Of a stretch of 64,000 bases of DNA, positions 9,395-21,534 are shown one piece after another. Within the stretch, counting starts at the first letter, position 1. Every line of letters begins with the position of its first letter. Under the pieces are notes generated by a model. The model worked only from the letters and a program-made list of their open reading frames with translations. It searched no databases and was not told the DNA's origin. This DNA comes from Silurus meridionalis (lineage: Eukaryota; Chordata; Actinopteri; Siluriformes; Siluridae). The DNA lies in the NCBI RefSeq assembly GCF_014805685.1, contig NC_060892.1:21122663-21186662 (forward strand), read 5' to 3'. Made by a program: the position numbers and the translations under genes.

Positions 9395-12300
9395 GTGAGT
9401 AAAGCTTTCCTGTTTATTTTTTATTTGCTGTAATGAATGAATCTTTTTTTTTTCTTTTTTAATTTTCATGAAAAATTAGATAACATGCAAGCAATAGAAG
9501 ACATTACATTACAGCAATTAGCTCAGCTACATATCACTCTGTATTTCTGTCTTTTGGAAACACCTTTTAACAATCTGTCCTTAAGAGTGGTTGACAAATT
9601 TGCTTTTTGTGGTTGACAATATTTGCATTTGGTATCTTGCATTTTTGCTCTGTTGTGTACTTCGTACTGGAACGCCCTGTACGCTGTGTGTGGTTGTGAT
9701 TTGAGTCTTTACTGAATTATTCCTATTGCAGAGGTGATTATTTATTTCCCAATCAGTGAGGGTTTATAGAAATGTTTTGCAAATAAATGTATATTGACTT
9801 TACAGTTGACACAAATGCTTTGCCTTGGTTATCTTCGTGTTCCGTTTTCCTGTTTGTTTGTTGTTGTGTATTATGAGAACAATTTTATTTTTTTTTATTA
9901 ACAAAAACCATCACCTACTATTTCACTGCTAGATTTAACTCCCTTTCTCTTACATCGTACAATACAATTAAATAAGATTTTGTGAATATACACTTTTTTT
10001 TTTAATGATCATTTTATATATTTGTATATTCAGGATAAACTGCGGGCAAGAGTAAAATGAAACGCTCAAAATCACGATCAAAATCTTCTAGTACCACCGA
10101 GTTACACAGTGTCCTTTTTTACCACTCGAGCAAACAGTTCCCCTGGGAGTATCTGTTTTACCAAGAACACAGTCAGGAGAAACTGCACGAATTGCTGGCT
10201 ACCAGACCTCATGAGTTCAAACACTGTAAATTAAAATGGAGCGACATGATCTGGCATACGCAAAACCTTTCAACGATCCGACCTCTGCCATCTGCATCAG
10301 TGGAATAGATTATGTGGCCAGATCCTTTCCTGGTGATGAGGTGTGCGTTCAGATCTTAAGCGACGATCCGTTGACGGGGAAAATAGTAGGATTGCTGAAT
10401 AGATCTGAAGAATGTTGCACCGTTATCTGTAGGATGAAAGGACGCAGACAACTAGTTACGCCTGTCAAGAATAACATGACCATGATACGCATCCTTCAAA
10501 AACTCCCTGAGGAGAGTATATTTGAGAATCAACTGTTAGTTGTCAAAGTGATGAAATGGGAAAAGGATTATATGTTTCCTCTTGGAGTTGTAACAAAGTG
10601 ATCTCAGAAGAGGAGCATTTTAACGAATTTCTGAAAGTAGAATGTGGCATCAAAGACGCTCCTCCGAAGTTCCAACCAAAATGTGACAGAGATGAATATG
10701 AAAAAAGACAGAGCTTCATCGAAGACAAAACATTTACCATCGATCCCAGTACTGCAGAAGACTTGGATGATGCCTTTAGTCTGGGTGACAGGGGAGAACA
10801 ATATATGATTGCAATTCATATTACTGATGTAGCAAGTTACATAAAGAAAGACAGTAAGGAGGATATATTTGCAAAGGCCCAAGGTCAAACATTTTATCCT
10901 CCTCCTGAAGTGCGTGCAAAACCAGCTTTCATGTTTTCAAGAGAAGCGAGCTATGAATACTTAAGCTTACTCCCGGGTAAGAAACGGAAGGCCATATCCT
11001 TGGTAATGATGATTAACAAGGTCACCAGCATGATAGAGTCCATCTCTTTTACTCTTTCCCATGTCTGTTCTAACAGAAGGTTTTCATATGAAGAGGCAGA
11101 CAAAATCATACAAGATTGTTGTTTGGATAAAAAAGAAGCACCCCTTAAATTTTCCACTGAAGAAGAGTGTGTTGCTGTGGCCTATTGCTTTACCAAGGTG
11201 CTTAGAAGGTTCCGCTTGGAAGGGAGCTGGAGCATTGGACAAAGAAAAGGATACAGTCGAGCCCATTGCATGGTAGAAGAGCTGATGAATTTCTATAACA
11301 ATGCAGTGGCTGAAACACTCATCTCCAATGAACAAACAAGAGATCTCACCCCACTAAGATGCCACTCTAAGCCAGATCCTGTACTGCTTGACCAGTTTAA
11401 AACGAGATACTCTGCCTTGCTGCCTTTCTCTCCTTATCTTTCACAAATCTGTGAAGTTGCAAGAGCAGGATTTGAAGAAACCGAAGACAATGTGACTTTC
11501 ATTCATGTCTTGACACCTGTTTTCCAGCAAATGAAAGCTTTGGCGCAAGAAGGTGATTACCACAGGCTGGTTCATCTTATTATATCGGACGAAATCCACC
11601 CTACGTTACTTCACATGGCGAAGGAATTCAAGGAAATTCAAAAGAAATCTGTGACCCTGAGGTCATGTTCCAGCTTAAACTCAAAACTAGGACATTACGC
11701 TTTGCAACTCAATGCATACACAAGTGCTTCCTCTCCTATGAGACAGTATCTAGACCTGATTCTTCAGAGGCTTCTCCATAGCGTGCTCTTAAAAAAAAAC
11801 CAATTGGACATGGATTACATGATGGCTGAAATCGAACGGTTCTGTGACGAATGCGATTATACTGAGGATGTTGACTCAGAGTCATCAAGATTCGTAAGTC
11901 ACATTAAAAATAGTTCTGGAGATGTGACCAAACTGGCAGTGGTGGACCGGTTTTCTCCAAAAGAACATGCGTTTCTTATCTCAGTTCTTCTTGACAGTAT
12001 GTCACAAATAAAAATTCAGTACAGAAACCTAAAGGTAGTTGAGCAGCCTGAGTATAACCATCACGCCAATTCCTGCACTCTCTACTGGAAAAGAAGAGTG
12101 TATTCATTTTCTGAGAAGTTCATTCCACAGCTGCATTCAGATATGAACCTTGTAATTCCGATCTCTGTTACAAAATGGACTGCAATTATATCTGCAGTTG
12201 AAGATGAAGACTGGGTCAAGGTCACAGGGTGCCTTCAAGATGAACGAGAATATAATGTAAAACCTTTGGTAAATTCACACGCTTCTCCGAATATGCCGAA

Positions 12301-15300
12301 TCATTTCAAAGAGTGGAAAAAGGAACTCGAGTTAAAAGAAGTGCTACAAGTGCAGCTTGGCACCGATGTAATCAATGGGGAAAGAATGCCTGTAGTAAAT
12401 CTCCTTACTGTCAACGAATTCTTTGATGTTTGTCTGGAGCACGCAAGAAATCCAATTAAGTGTTTCACAAATGACACAGCGTGCCGTAAATCGCAAACAG
12501 AATACCGAGATTATAAGGAATACATGAACATTTGGGGGAAGCTCTGTTCAATGGACACTGCCTACAATGCTGTGGAGGAAAATAATAGTGTGATTCTTGA
12601 AGGTGTAAGAATAACATGGAGGGAAACCACCGAAAAATCTCTCGAAGGTTTCTTTGAAATAACACCTACTCAGGTGAAAGACTGGTCTCTTGAATTTGAC
12701 CTGACAAACTGTTACCTGTGCATCAGATTGAGGAATCAATGTGCTGAAAAAGCAAAAACAACTAAGTGCAATGGCTCTAGCCTTTCCGATTTGCAGAACA
12801 CACTCCCCTTTACATGGGTTGCACATGGTATTCCTACCGAAACAAAAAAGCAAAGAAAGGAAAAGAAGACGAATAAAAACTCACAAACCACCAAAATACA
12901 GTTTCAAATAAACCACAGAAATACGACACATGTACCACCTGAAGTTAAAAAGAAGGAAACTCAGTTCACTGTTGAACTCATTCCAAAGAAAATTCCATAC
13001 GTGTAAGTTATATACCATTTCAAATTCTAACAAATGTTATGATTTTGCGCACAATGTGTACCTGGAATTATAGCTGTATATACTGTATAGAGCTGGAATT
13101 CATCATGTAAATACAAATGTGAATGTTACACGTTGCTTAAGTATTGATTTTTATGATACATTTTCAGACAATATGAGCATGCTATTGACAACATACATGA
13201 AGCTAATGACCTGGTGAAGAAGATTGCAACTGGGAAAGTTTTAAATGCTTCTAGTAAGCTTGATATTAACTCACTTTAATAAAATTTTTTATCTTCGAAT
13301 GGCCTATATCGATATATTTTATATACCACCACTTCATGCACTTGAAATCACTTTAAGCAATACATTCATGGTTTTTTTTACCAGTTGGACTTGAAGAGCT
13401 ACATTCAGTCGACGAGTACATGGACAACGCTCCAAACCTGCCACCATTGAATGAAAGCCAGAAAAGGGCAGTGCAGGAGGCTTTTAAAAATCCTTTTACT
13501 GTGATCCAAGGACCACCAGGTACACTTTGTTAAAAAGAGCAGTTCGACAAAATATAATACAACCGCAATTCCAAAAAACGTTGTGCAAAAAACCAGGATG
13601 CAATGATTGCAGATCTCATGAGACCAGATTTCTTTTACAATAGAACATAGAACAGATATTATATATTTTAAACTGAAACAATTCACCATATTAAGGAAAA
13701 AATGAAGGTCATTTTAAATTGTAGACCTTTTTTTGTTGTCATCCATAATTTTCATTGAGATTCATCTCGACCTTACTGACGTGACTTCACTCCAGGTCTT
13801 GTTCTCTGACTGGAAACCCTGAAGACTGAGCTGACGTCACCCAACCCCTTTTTTCTCACTCAATGCAACAGAAAACTTTCATTAGTTCTCCATTTACACG
13901 CACACACTCCCAAATGGACATGTGAGAGTTTGCAAATTATTGCATTCTGTTTTTATTTACATTTTACACAGCAACCAGACTTTTTTGGAATTAGGGTTGT
14001 ATAAAATATCATTTTATTTGTTGTTAGTATTAAAACATCTGAGTATTGGTGCCTTTATGCATCTATCTATTCAACAGGTACTGGTAAAACTGTGGTTGGG
14101 GTTCATATTACATATCACTTCTACTTGAAGAACAAGGCTTTTGAAGCAGCATGTCCAAACCAGCCACCAACACAGGGACAAGGTGCATCTGCAAAAGAGA
14201 AAAAAAAAAAGAAGCTTGCCATTCTGTATTGCGGCCCCTCCAACAAGTCTGTGGATATTGTGGCAGGTGAATTGGGACAGCAGGGATCTCTTACACACAG
14301 TACATTCACGCAGCACATCCTTTTCATTTTCTGTTAATTAACAATAATTTTGAGCAGAATAATAAATAAATATTTTAACTCTCCAGACTTCCAGACCTGG
14401 CTGAAGTGTCTTTCTGCTTTACAGTTTTGGAATAAATAGTCATTAAATGTGCAGCTGTATGAGTTTATGAGTTTATTAGAGGGACTGCACATGTAGGACG
14501 TCTTGGGGACACAGTGAGAGAGGCACAATTGAGGTGGTTTGGAAATGTGCAGAAGAGGGACATGGGGTATATCGGTAGAAGAATGCTGAGGATGGAGTCG
14601 TCAGAAAGGAGAAAAAGAGGATGGCCAAGGAGGAGGTTTATGGATGTGGTGAGGGTAGTTGGTTTGAAAGAGGCAGATGTAGAGGACACAGTAATATGCA
14701 AATGGATGATCCGCTGTTCAACTTTTCCTAAATGTATGGCAGAAATAAATTTTTCTGCTTTTCTAGTAGTAAATATTTTCAGTAATAAAATAAATAATAT
14801 TTACAGGTATGTTACTGTATTACAGAACAGTTAAGCAAAGTCATTAAGCCTCTTCGGATCTACTGTGATCAGATGGAAATGCGAGAGTACCCCTATCCTG
14901 GAAGTGATCTAAAGCTCTGTCGCAGATCTCTCCGTGATGAGAAACCAAAGGAAGAACTCAGGTAAAAATATCCAAAAAAAAAAAAAAGGATTTGCTTGAA
15001 ATTACACACAGTGAGATAGACTGTTATATAGCAGGCATTTTGGTGTTTGGCATCAGATGCATCATTGCTCAGGTGAAATTCCCTGTAATGGTTTGCGCTT
15101 ATATGAGCAGAAGAACAGAATGTACATACAAAAGAACAATGCACACTCCTCTACATCAGGACATCCTGTATCAGACAGGAAAAGAGGCTAAAAAGCCTCC
15201 ACACCACCCTTAGTATTCCGTGTCTGTATTCTGTTGTGTTCGTTGTATGTTGCGTTGTGTGAGGGTCCCATTCCCAACCAGAGTTTCTAGCCTGCCTTAG

Positions 15301-18300
15301 CCTGCCTTGATCCCACCGCCACATTGATGACATCATGACTGGTGCTCCTATATAAGGAAGATGAATAGAAGCAGTTTGTGCTTGGGTTACTTGGTATATG
15401 GTTGTTCTAGTTTTGACTTTTGTCTGTATTTTGACCGTGACCCTGGCTCATAACACTCTTTTGTAGGGTGCGTAAGATTTGATGGTGCAGCTTACTAAAT
15501 CCAGGTACCATGAACAAAATTCATTACGCCCACTTGGGTAGTTACTCCTATTTATCAGTGGGTAAACCGTAACACAAGCACAATCCGCATTAGCTCCCAC
15601 TTTTCAGTGTACATAACCAATACATATGCCAATAACTATTATTATTATTATTTAAGCCATGTTAGAAAACTTTGAGAAGTATTAAGTGTGTAGAAAAAGT
15701 GTGTATCCAGTAGAACCTATAGGAAATCCACACTACAAAAAATGTTGTGGCTAAAACTGCAAGTGAACGCTATCTTCTGCTGTTTTACAGACACATCTCT
15801 CTGATGTATTTGGTGCGACAACCTGAAAATAGCTATTCAGTGGAGATCAACAATTTTGAAAAAGGCACTGTGGAGTTTGACAGTGAAAGGTAAAGGAAAC
15901 TGAGGGTATTAGGTAACATTATGTGAGATAGCAAAACATTTAGAAGATAAGCAAAGAAATCAGAAAGTGGACTTAATAGATTACTGTCTTTATAATAATT
16001 ATGTTAAAAAGTTATTTTCACTTATGTTTTTCAACCATTCAACTTTCCATTATGCTTAATATGCTTAATAGTATATATCCATAGTATCCATGTGGGCTAT
16101 TTTTTTATTATATAGGGTGTTAGTCAGTGATGACTTAGAACAATGAACTATTGAGGGAATTTGTAATCATGAAACTTTTTCAATGAGCTACAGCTGAATA
16201 TTATCCAGCATGACATTTTTCACTGATTCCTTATCATTTCCTCCCAAACTGACTACTTCTATGCGTTTTCTGCAGCAAGACGGTAAAATGTTAGTCAGTG
16301 ATGAGTCAGCAGTGATTTGCTTACATAGCATGCACATCCTTTCTCAAACATCCTTCCTAGGTTTAAAGTGTTAAAAAAATTCACACTTCCCCAGAGTCAG
16401 CACAGGTGTGGTCAAGCAAAATAACTCTAAAGTTGGTGAACATGAGTGCCAATGTGTTCTTTTACTGTGTATTATAAAGTAAAAAACCAATGGTGTTCCT
16501 CCCTATGGAACCTAATACAGGTTAAGAGGTTTTGCAAAAAGAATAGTAGAAGATCCCTAAATCCAAGTGTGACAACTAAAATTAAAGAAAGGCTGTAAAA
16601 GAACAATAAAAATTATATTTACAGATACAAGAAAGTGTTGAAGATGGCTCAGAGAGAAGAACTTCTGAAGCATGACGTGATCTTGTGCACCTGCTCGACT
16701 GCTCTAAAACCGATCCTAAAGAAGACCATGGACTTCAGACAGATCCTAATTGATGAATGTGCCATGGCCACAGAACCAGAAGCATTCATTCCTTTAGTCT
16801 CACATAATCCAGAGCAGGTGAGGATACCAGAAGTTTAAGATAGTGATGTAAAACGGTAATTTTGGAATATGTCCAATGTTTTCCACACAGATCTTAGATC
16901 ATGTCTGACCCTACTCACATCATTTGGAATAATGCATTATGTTGTGCACGAATAATAGAGAACAAATAATTGATTGGATTTATTGGAGCTGCCCTCATGA
17001 GGCTTAATTTTGTGTTTGAATTTATAATTGCGAATTTAAAAGGTTTGTAATATATAACTATTTATTTTGTAGATTGTGCTTCTGGGTGACCACAAACAGA
17101 TTCGTCCAATTGTAACATGTGACCGTGTTAAGGAGCTCGGCATGGGAAAGTCCCTCTTTGAACGATACATGGACAGGGCATTGATGCTGGACACACAGTA
17201 CAGAATGGTAAATGGAGAGACAACTATAAATACAGTCCATTTCTGACCCCTTTAAAAAAAAAAAAAACATAATCTTGCCCAAAATTCACATTCAACTTTT
17301 GTCTCTTGCAGCATGAACATATCTGTAATTTCCCCTCGAACGAATTTTATCAGGGGAAACTGCAGACCGGAGCAAAGCAAAGAAAGTGTCTTTTGCTAAA
17401 CAGAAATAACAGACCCACTGCTATCCTATTTGGTCATGTTGAAGGAGAAGAGTTCAGTTTATCAATTTCTACAACAGCTGGAAATGAATATTCAGTAGCC
17501 AATGAACTGGAAGCAATGCAAGCGGTAAGACTGATGTTCGACATTAGTCAAAAGGTTGAAATAATCTCTAGTCAATGCAAATATCTTTAAAAGAAAAGCT
17601 CTAGCATTTATTACAACATACTCGCTCATCACCAATCTCTCTTGCTGTGACACTAATCAGGTTCAGGTTGCAAGCCGGTTAATTAGCAGGTCTGGTGTGG
17701 AAGCAGTGGACGTTGCCATTCTCACCCCCTACAATGCACAGATGTCAAAAATCAAGGAGATTTTGTCAAGCAAGAAAAATCAAGCCGTTCAGAATGTCAA
17801 TGTTTGTACAATTATGAAGAGCCAAGGTAAATCACTGCTGCACACCAAATAGAGTAGCGTTCAAAAGTTTGGAATCTCTCAGCAAATTTTTTAGGTTTAT
17901 GTAGGTATTGTGGCATTTGCCTTAATTTCTGAAACACCCCTTACAGATTTGATGAGAATTTTCATATCATCCTTTCAACCTGGCTTAGTAATTTCTCACA
18001 TTTCTCAAAACAATGAGTCTAAAGAATCTCAAAAGAAATCTTTTTTTGGCCATTTTAAGGATCCAGTGGCCACGGGAGTGTTTTATTCACTTCCTTACTC
18101 GGGATGGACGGATACAAATTGACACATTTAAACATATTTTCATCTGCAAAAAATGATTTATGTATAATTATTAGTAAATGTGCTGTACTTTTTATTATTA
18201 AAAAATTGGCCAATAATTTGTGACCAATATTTGATATGTAGATTGATTTCTCCTCGCTAAACTGTTTGTTTCTCAAGCATGTTCTCTCAACACCAACGCT

Positions 18301-20197
18301 GCTACGTGAATATGACTATGGAGACTGAGGCGTGTCCTGAAAGTCACATAAATTATAGATTAACATGGCAGCAGTCGAGCTGCAACTTCTTTAAGACATC
18401 TGGTTTTATTTGATATGTCTGTACTACAAAGGCCTGTTTGAGAAAAGGCCATGTGCTGGAAGCCAGAAGGTACTTCAATGTATGATTTGCTGTTTGTCTG
18501 GACCAAAGAAATAAACACGAACTATCTGTACCATATTGAATTGCATAGCATCATATTTTCTCCATTGCATCTTTGTGGAATGAAATCGAAATTGGATCAC
18601 ACTGCATCGTATTAAGGGTGAACTGTATAGCATCGGTAGCTGCTTCACGTGTATCTTCAATGTATCGTACAAGTGCAACTGATGAATCACCTCGTAACAC
18701 GATTGCTTAAGATTTCAGTGTGTCAATGTGTGCCAGTTGCCAGTGTGTTAAAAATGCCAATGGAACACCAGAGTAACGGTTTATAAAAATTTTATGAAAT
18801 ATCAGATGTTTCCAGCCTTAACGTTCAATTACAAGAACAATGTCTAGACTGTATTTCTGATCAATCTATTGTTTTTATATTTTTTGAAACGTAAAAATGC
18901 GTTTTCCGACTGATTGCACCGGGCTAAGCCGGTATACTGAACCCATAATATCAAATTACAGGGTTATCAAATTGTAAATATATGCATGAAAGTGTATGGT
19001 GTGTGTGTGTGTGTGTGTAGGGAGCGAGTGGCGTTACGTGATCATCTCTACAGTCCGTTCCTGTACACTTGCTGAGATCGAGAAAGAGCGGCGAAGCAAA
19101 TACATCAGCAAAGGTTGGTTGGGGAAGAAACTCGGCTTCATCACAGACCCGAACCAGGTCAACGTTGCTATTACACGTGCTCAGGATGGACTTTGCATTC
19201 TAGGTACAAAACATCAAAGAAAATATCCACCAGAAATAACCATTGTTTTACAATAATACTGACAGCCAGGCGCAACTTCAATTATCTGGGCAGGATACCA
19301 GTCTATCAGACATTAAGCACTCAATTATTCAATTATTCACAAGTTTCTACATTCAACCAATTTTTGGTATTGACTTGCAGGTTTAGAAGTATTGATGCAT
19401 GCTAAAAAGTTGGATCAGTATTTATGCAGTGGAGTGTTTTACATGACAATCTTCAGTCAGGCAAAGTTTTCGTATGCAGCAGAAAGTGTATTTCTGGGTG
19501 GTCATAAAATGATCTTATTGGTCTTGTTTGATTAAAGTGGAGACAAAACTAAATGTAATATCTATCTATATCTATATACCTATCTATATATATATATATA
19601 TATATAATAATTTTTTTTTTTTGTATTATTATCACTTGGTTCTGGCATTTATTATTGGTTTGAGTTTTATTATGAATTCATTTTAACCATGTTTTAGTCA
19701 TTTGCACTCTAATAAATAAGGTAGATAATCTGTAATGGTAACATTGACTACATCATTTTAGGAATGAACCTTTGAAGTGAACTTCAAGTTCCCCTGAGTG
19801 TGTAGCAGATAAGTGCTTAGTCAGCTTCAAATGATCTACATGTTATATTTGTAGGACAGTGCATTCAATTTCATTGGGGTTGAATATCTTAGTTTCCAAA
19901 ATATTTCCAAGTTTATTTACAAAGCCCAAAATCACAAGCTTTATCTCATCTGGCAAAAGTCAATAGAGGAAGTTCGAGGAGGAGTATTAGAAAGAGATTC
20001 TTCTCTACGGCTAGTAATCATATTATCATAATTCACTGCTCATAATTTATACACCAGGTAATGATCATATTTTGTTCTTTTTTTCAGGTAACCGTCACCT
20101 ATTAAATTGCAGTGCGCTGTGGGGACGCCTGCTGTCTCACTACCAGACAAAAAACTGTGTGCTGGACTCGGCTAAAGACATTAAAGTAGGTTTTTGA
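9375..20197 (+). CDS. helz2: HELZ2-like RNB exoribonuclease / SF1 helicase, short form
   Basis: About 1,530 codons over exons 10034-13002, 13168-13253, 13385-13519, 14078-14266, 14826-14961, 15791-15889, 16625-16817, 17073-17207, 17312-17524, 17661-17826, 19021-19203 and 20088-20197. All junctions are GT-AG and join in frame. Order: cold-shock-like start; RNB domain with all four metal-binding Asp (IDPSTAEDLDDAF near 10739) and SPMRQYLDL; then an SF1 Upf1-like helicase with GPPGTGKT, DECA, LGDHKQIRP, QYRM, VAILTPYNAQ and NVAITRA. HELZ2 is an interferon-induced RNA helicase, nuclear-receptor coactivator and LINE-1 restrictor in mammals. The N-terminal helicase of full HELZ2 is absent and the gene has its own start region. 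Within the large exon the homologous frame shifts by minus one near 10233-10236 and 10595-10598, one base short each time. Stop at 20195-20197. It could be an intact gene with assembly errors, or a paralogue in decay. Confidence 0.85.
13558..14011 (-). mobile_element. Short non-autonomous Tc1-like element in a helz2-like intron
   Basis: The ends are inverted copies: ACAACCGCAATTCCAAAAAA at the left, TTTTTTGGAATTAGGGTTGTA at the right. The AAATTATTGCATTCTG stretch near the right end is shared with 22842-22858. The element lies between exons 13385-13519 and 14078-14266 and has no transposase. Confidence 0.65.
14480..14725 (+). mobile_element. RTE-like LINE C-terminal fragment in an intron
   Basis: Translates to LRWFGNVQKRDMGYIGRRML and KRGWPRRRFMDVV, the C-terminal end of the reverse transcriptase also seen in the larger copy at 44419-44646 (LRWFVHVQRRDMGYIGRRML). 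It is truncated at its 5' side and sits in the intron before exon 14826-14961. Confidence 0.8.
18150..18285. repeat. Interspersed repeat shared with 61280-61420
   Basis: Both places have ATAATTATTAGTA, CCAATAATTTGTG, CCAATATTT and GATTTCTCCTCGCTAAAC in the same order. At 61 kb the sequence lies inside a hAT-like element, so this is probably a fragment of the same family in an intron of the HELZ2-like gene. Confidence 0.6.
18996..19020 (+). repeat. (TG)n tract forming the 3' splice site of the motif V-VI helicase exon
   Basis: The intron ends in about ten TG units followed directly by TAG, and the exon starts at 19021. No ordinary pyrimidine tract is present, so the UG repeat itself occupies that position. 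Confidence 0.85.
19559..19606. repeat. TATC/TA microsatellite
   Basis: Mixed TATC units followed by TA dinucleotides in the last intron of the HELZ2-like gene. Confidence 0.85.
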
Positions 20198-21534
20198 CCA
20201 TTTCAACTGTTGGCCAGACCTTTTTTTTTAGTTACGTTCAGAAATAAAAATGTAAAAGCTTTAAGTAAGAAATAGTGTTTGTGTCAATAGAGTATGAAAA
20301 ATATTTTTGTATGAATCAGTGGAAATATATAGTGAAATTCAAAACAATTTACCTCCTTATATTGTAAATAGTTTTTTTGGTGCCAGAAATGTGAGAGAGA
20401 GTTTGAGGACATGAAAAAAAACACAGTTAAGGGTTAAAGTTAATGTCCAAACAGAACTCATTTTATTTTTCCACATTAAAGCTGCAATAACTTGTGTTTT
20501 ACAAATAAATTATATTATATCTTGTAATAAATACACACACCGGCATTGTATTCTATTAATAAAATGTATGATCATTATTTTGGTGTTAAAACTGTCTGAG
20601 ATTAATGAACACCAGTGCATATAATACGAATGTTGTACAAACTGGTTGTACAATTGAAACAAAAAAAAAGAAAAAAAGAAGTGATTCATGCACACGGAAT
20701 ACAGTTTCATAAAAGAGCTGAATAAACTGACCTGAGATTAAGTCACAGCGATGGCGAAGCTTGTGCTGCAAAAATGACTTGATAAACTGCAAGGAGAGCC
20801 TTATTGTTGTTTTTAGCTCAGAAACATCCTTTTCTCTATTCTTTAAATAATATTTTATTATAAGTCACAAATCACTAGCCTGGGCGCCCAGGAAAAAGCG
20901 TTTTTGCTATAGCGTCCAGGGGAACTTTTGCAAAACAAAGGTTTTCACTTAGCGATTTTTAAATGTTTAAAAAAAAAAAAAAAAAAAGCATTCGACAACG
21001 TGCGACACATCGTAATGATCTAACTCGTCCCGTACAAGCTCGTTCTGACTCCCACATCCAGCTTCCAGTTTATTATTAACCAGTACTTTTGTAAATTAGT
21101 CAAAAACGGAACTTCAATTACAGCCATTCTGAACCTGCAAGTGAAATTTTCAGCATCAGTGCCTTTTTTGCAATACTTTTTAATTATACAAGTACATAAA
21201 TCTACCATCCTGTATAAAATATTACACTGTTTAAGGAAGCACCAATTGTAAAAATAAAAAAAACACTGATACTGAGAGCACAGAGCAAACAATAATAATA
21301 ATAAAACGGCTACTGCATTAATCGTTTCATCTCTGCTAGCTGCTATAAGGTTATAAAACCAATTCTGTATAGAATACATGACTTATCCAATTATTAATAT
21401 AACTTACAAAACGTAAAAAGCAATGTATTGTATTACAAAATGTAAAGCAGATCACCTTTACAGGAAATACTTGCAGTAAGCCAGAGAGTGTAGTCTTGTC
21501 ATTTAAATATATGTCAAGAGTAATCATGTAAACA
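20198..21534. other. Gap between two converging genes
   Basis: Holds the 3' untranslated regions of the plus-strand HELZ2-like gene and the minus-strand hacd4. Plus-strand AATAAA signals occur near 20247 and 20507. No coding exon is visible. A poly-A tract lies near 20970-20987. Confidence 0.45.

Noticed and set aside
10230..10601. Programmed -1 ribosomal frameshifting in the HELZ2-like gene
   Set aside because: Neither step lies on a canonical slippery heptamer. Re-pairing at TTA AAA and ACA AAG is poor, and there are two steps within 370 bases. Missing bases at A-runs explain both.
12465..12853. Minus-strand frames inside the large HELZ2-like exon
   Set aside because: No homology or splice context; the opposite strand codes for the helicase protein.
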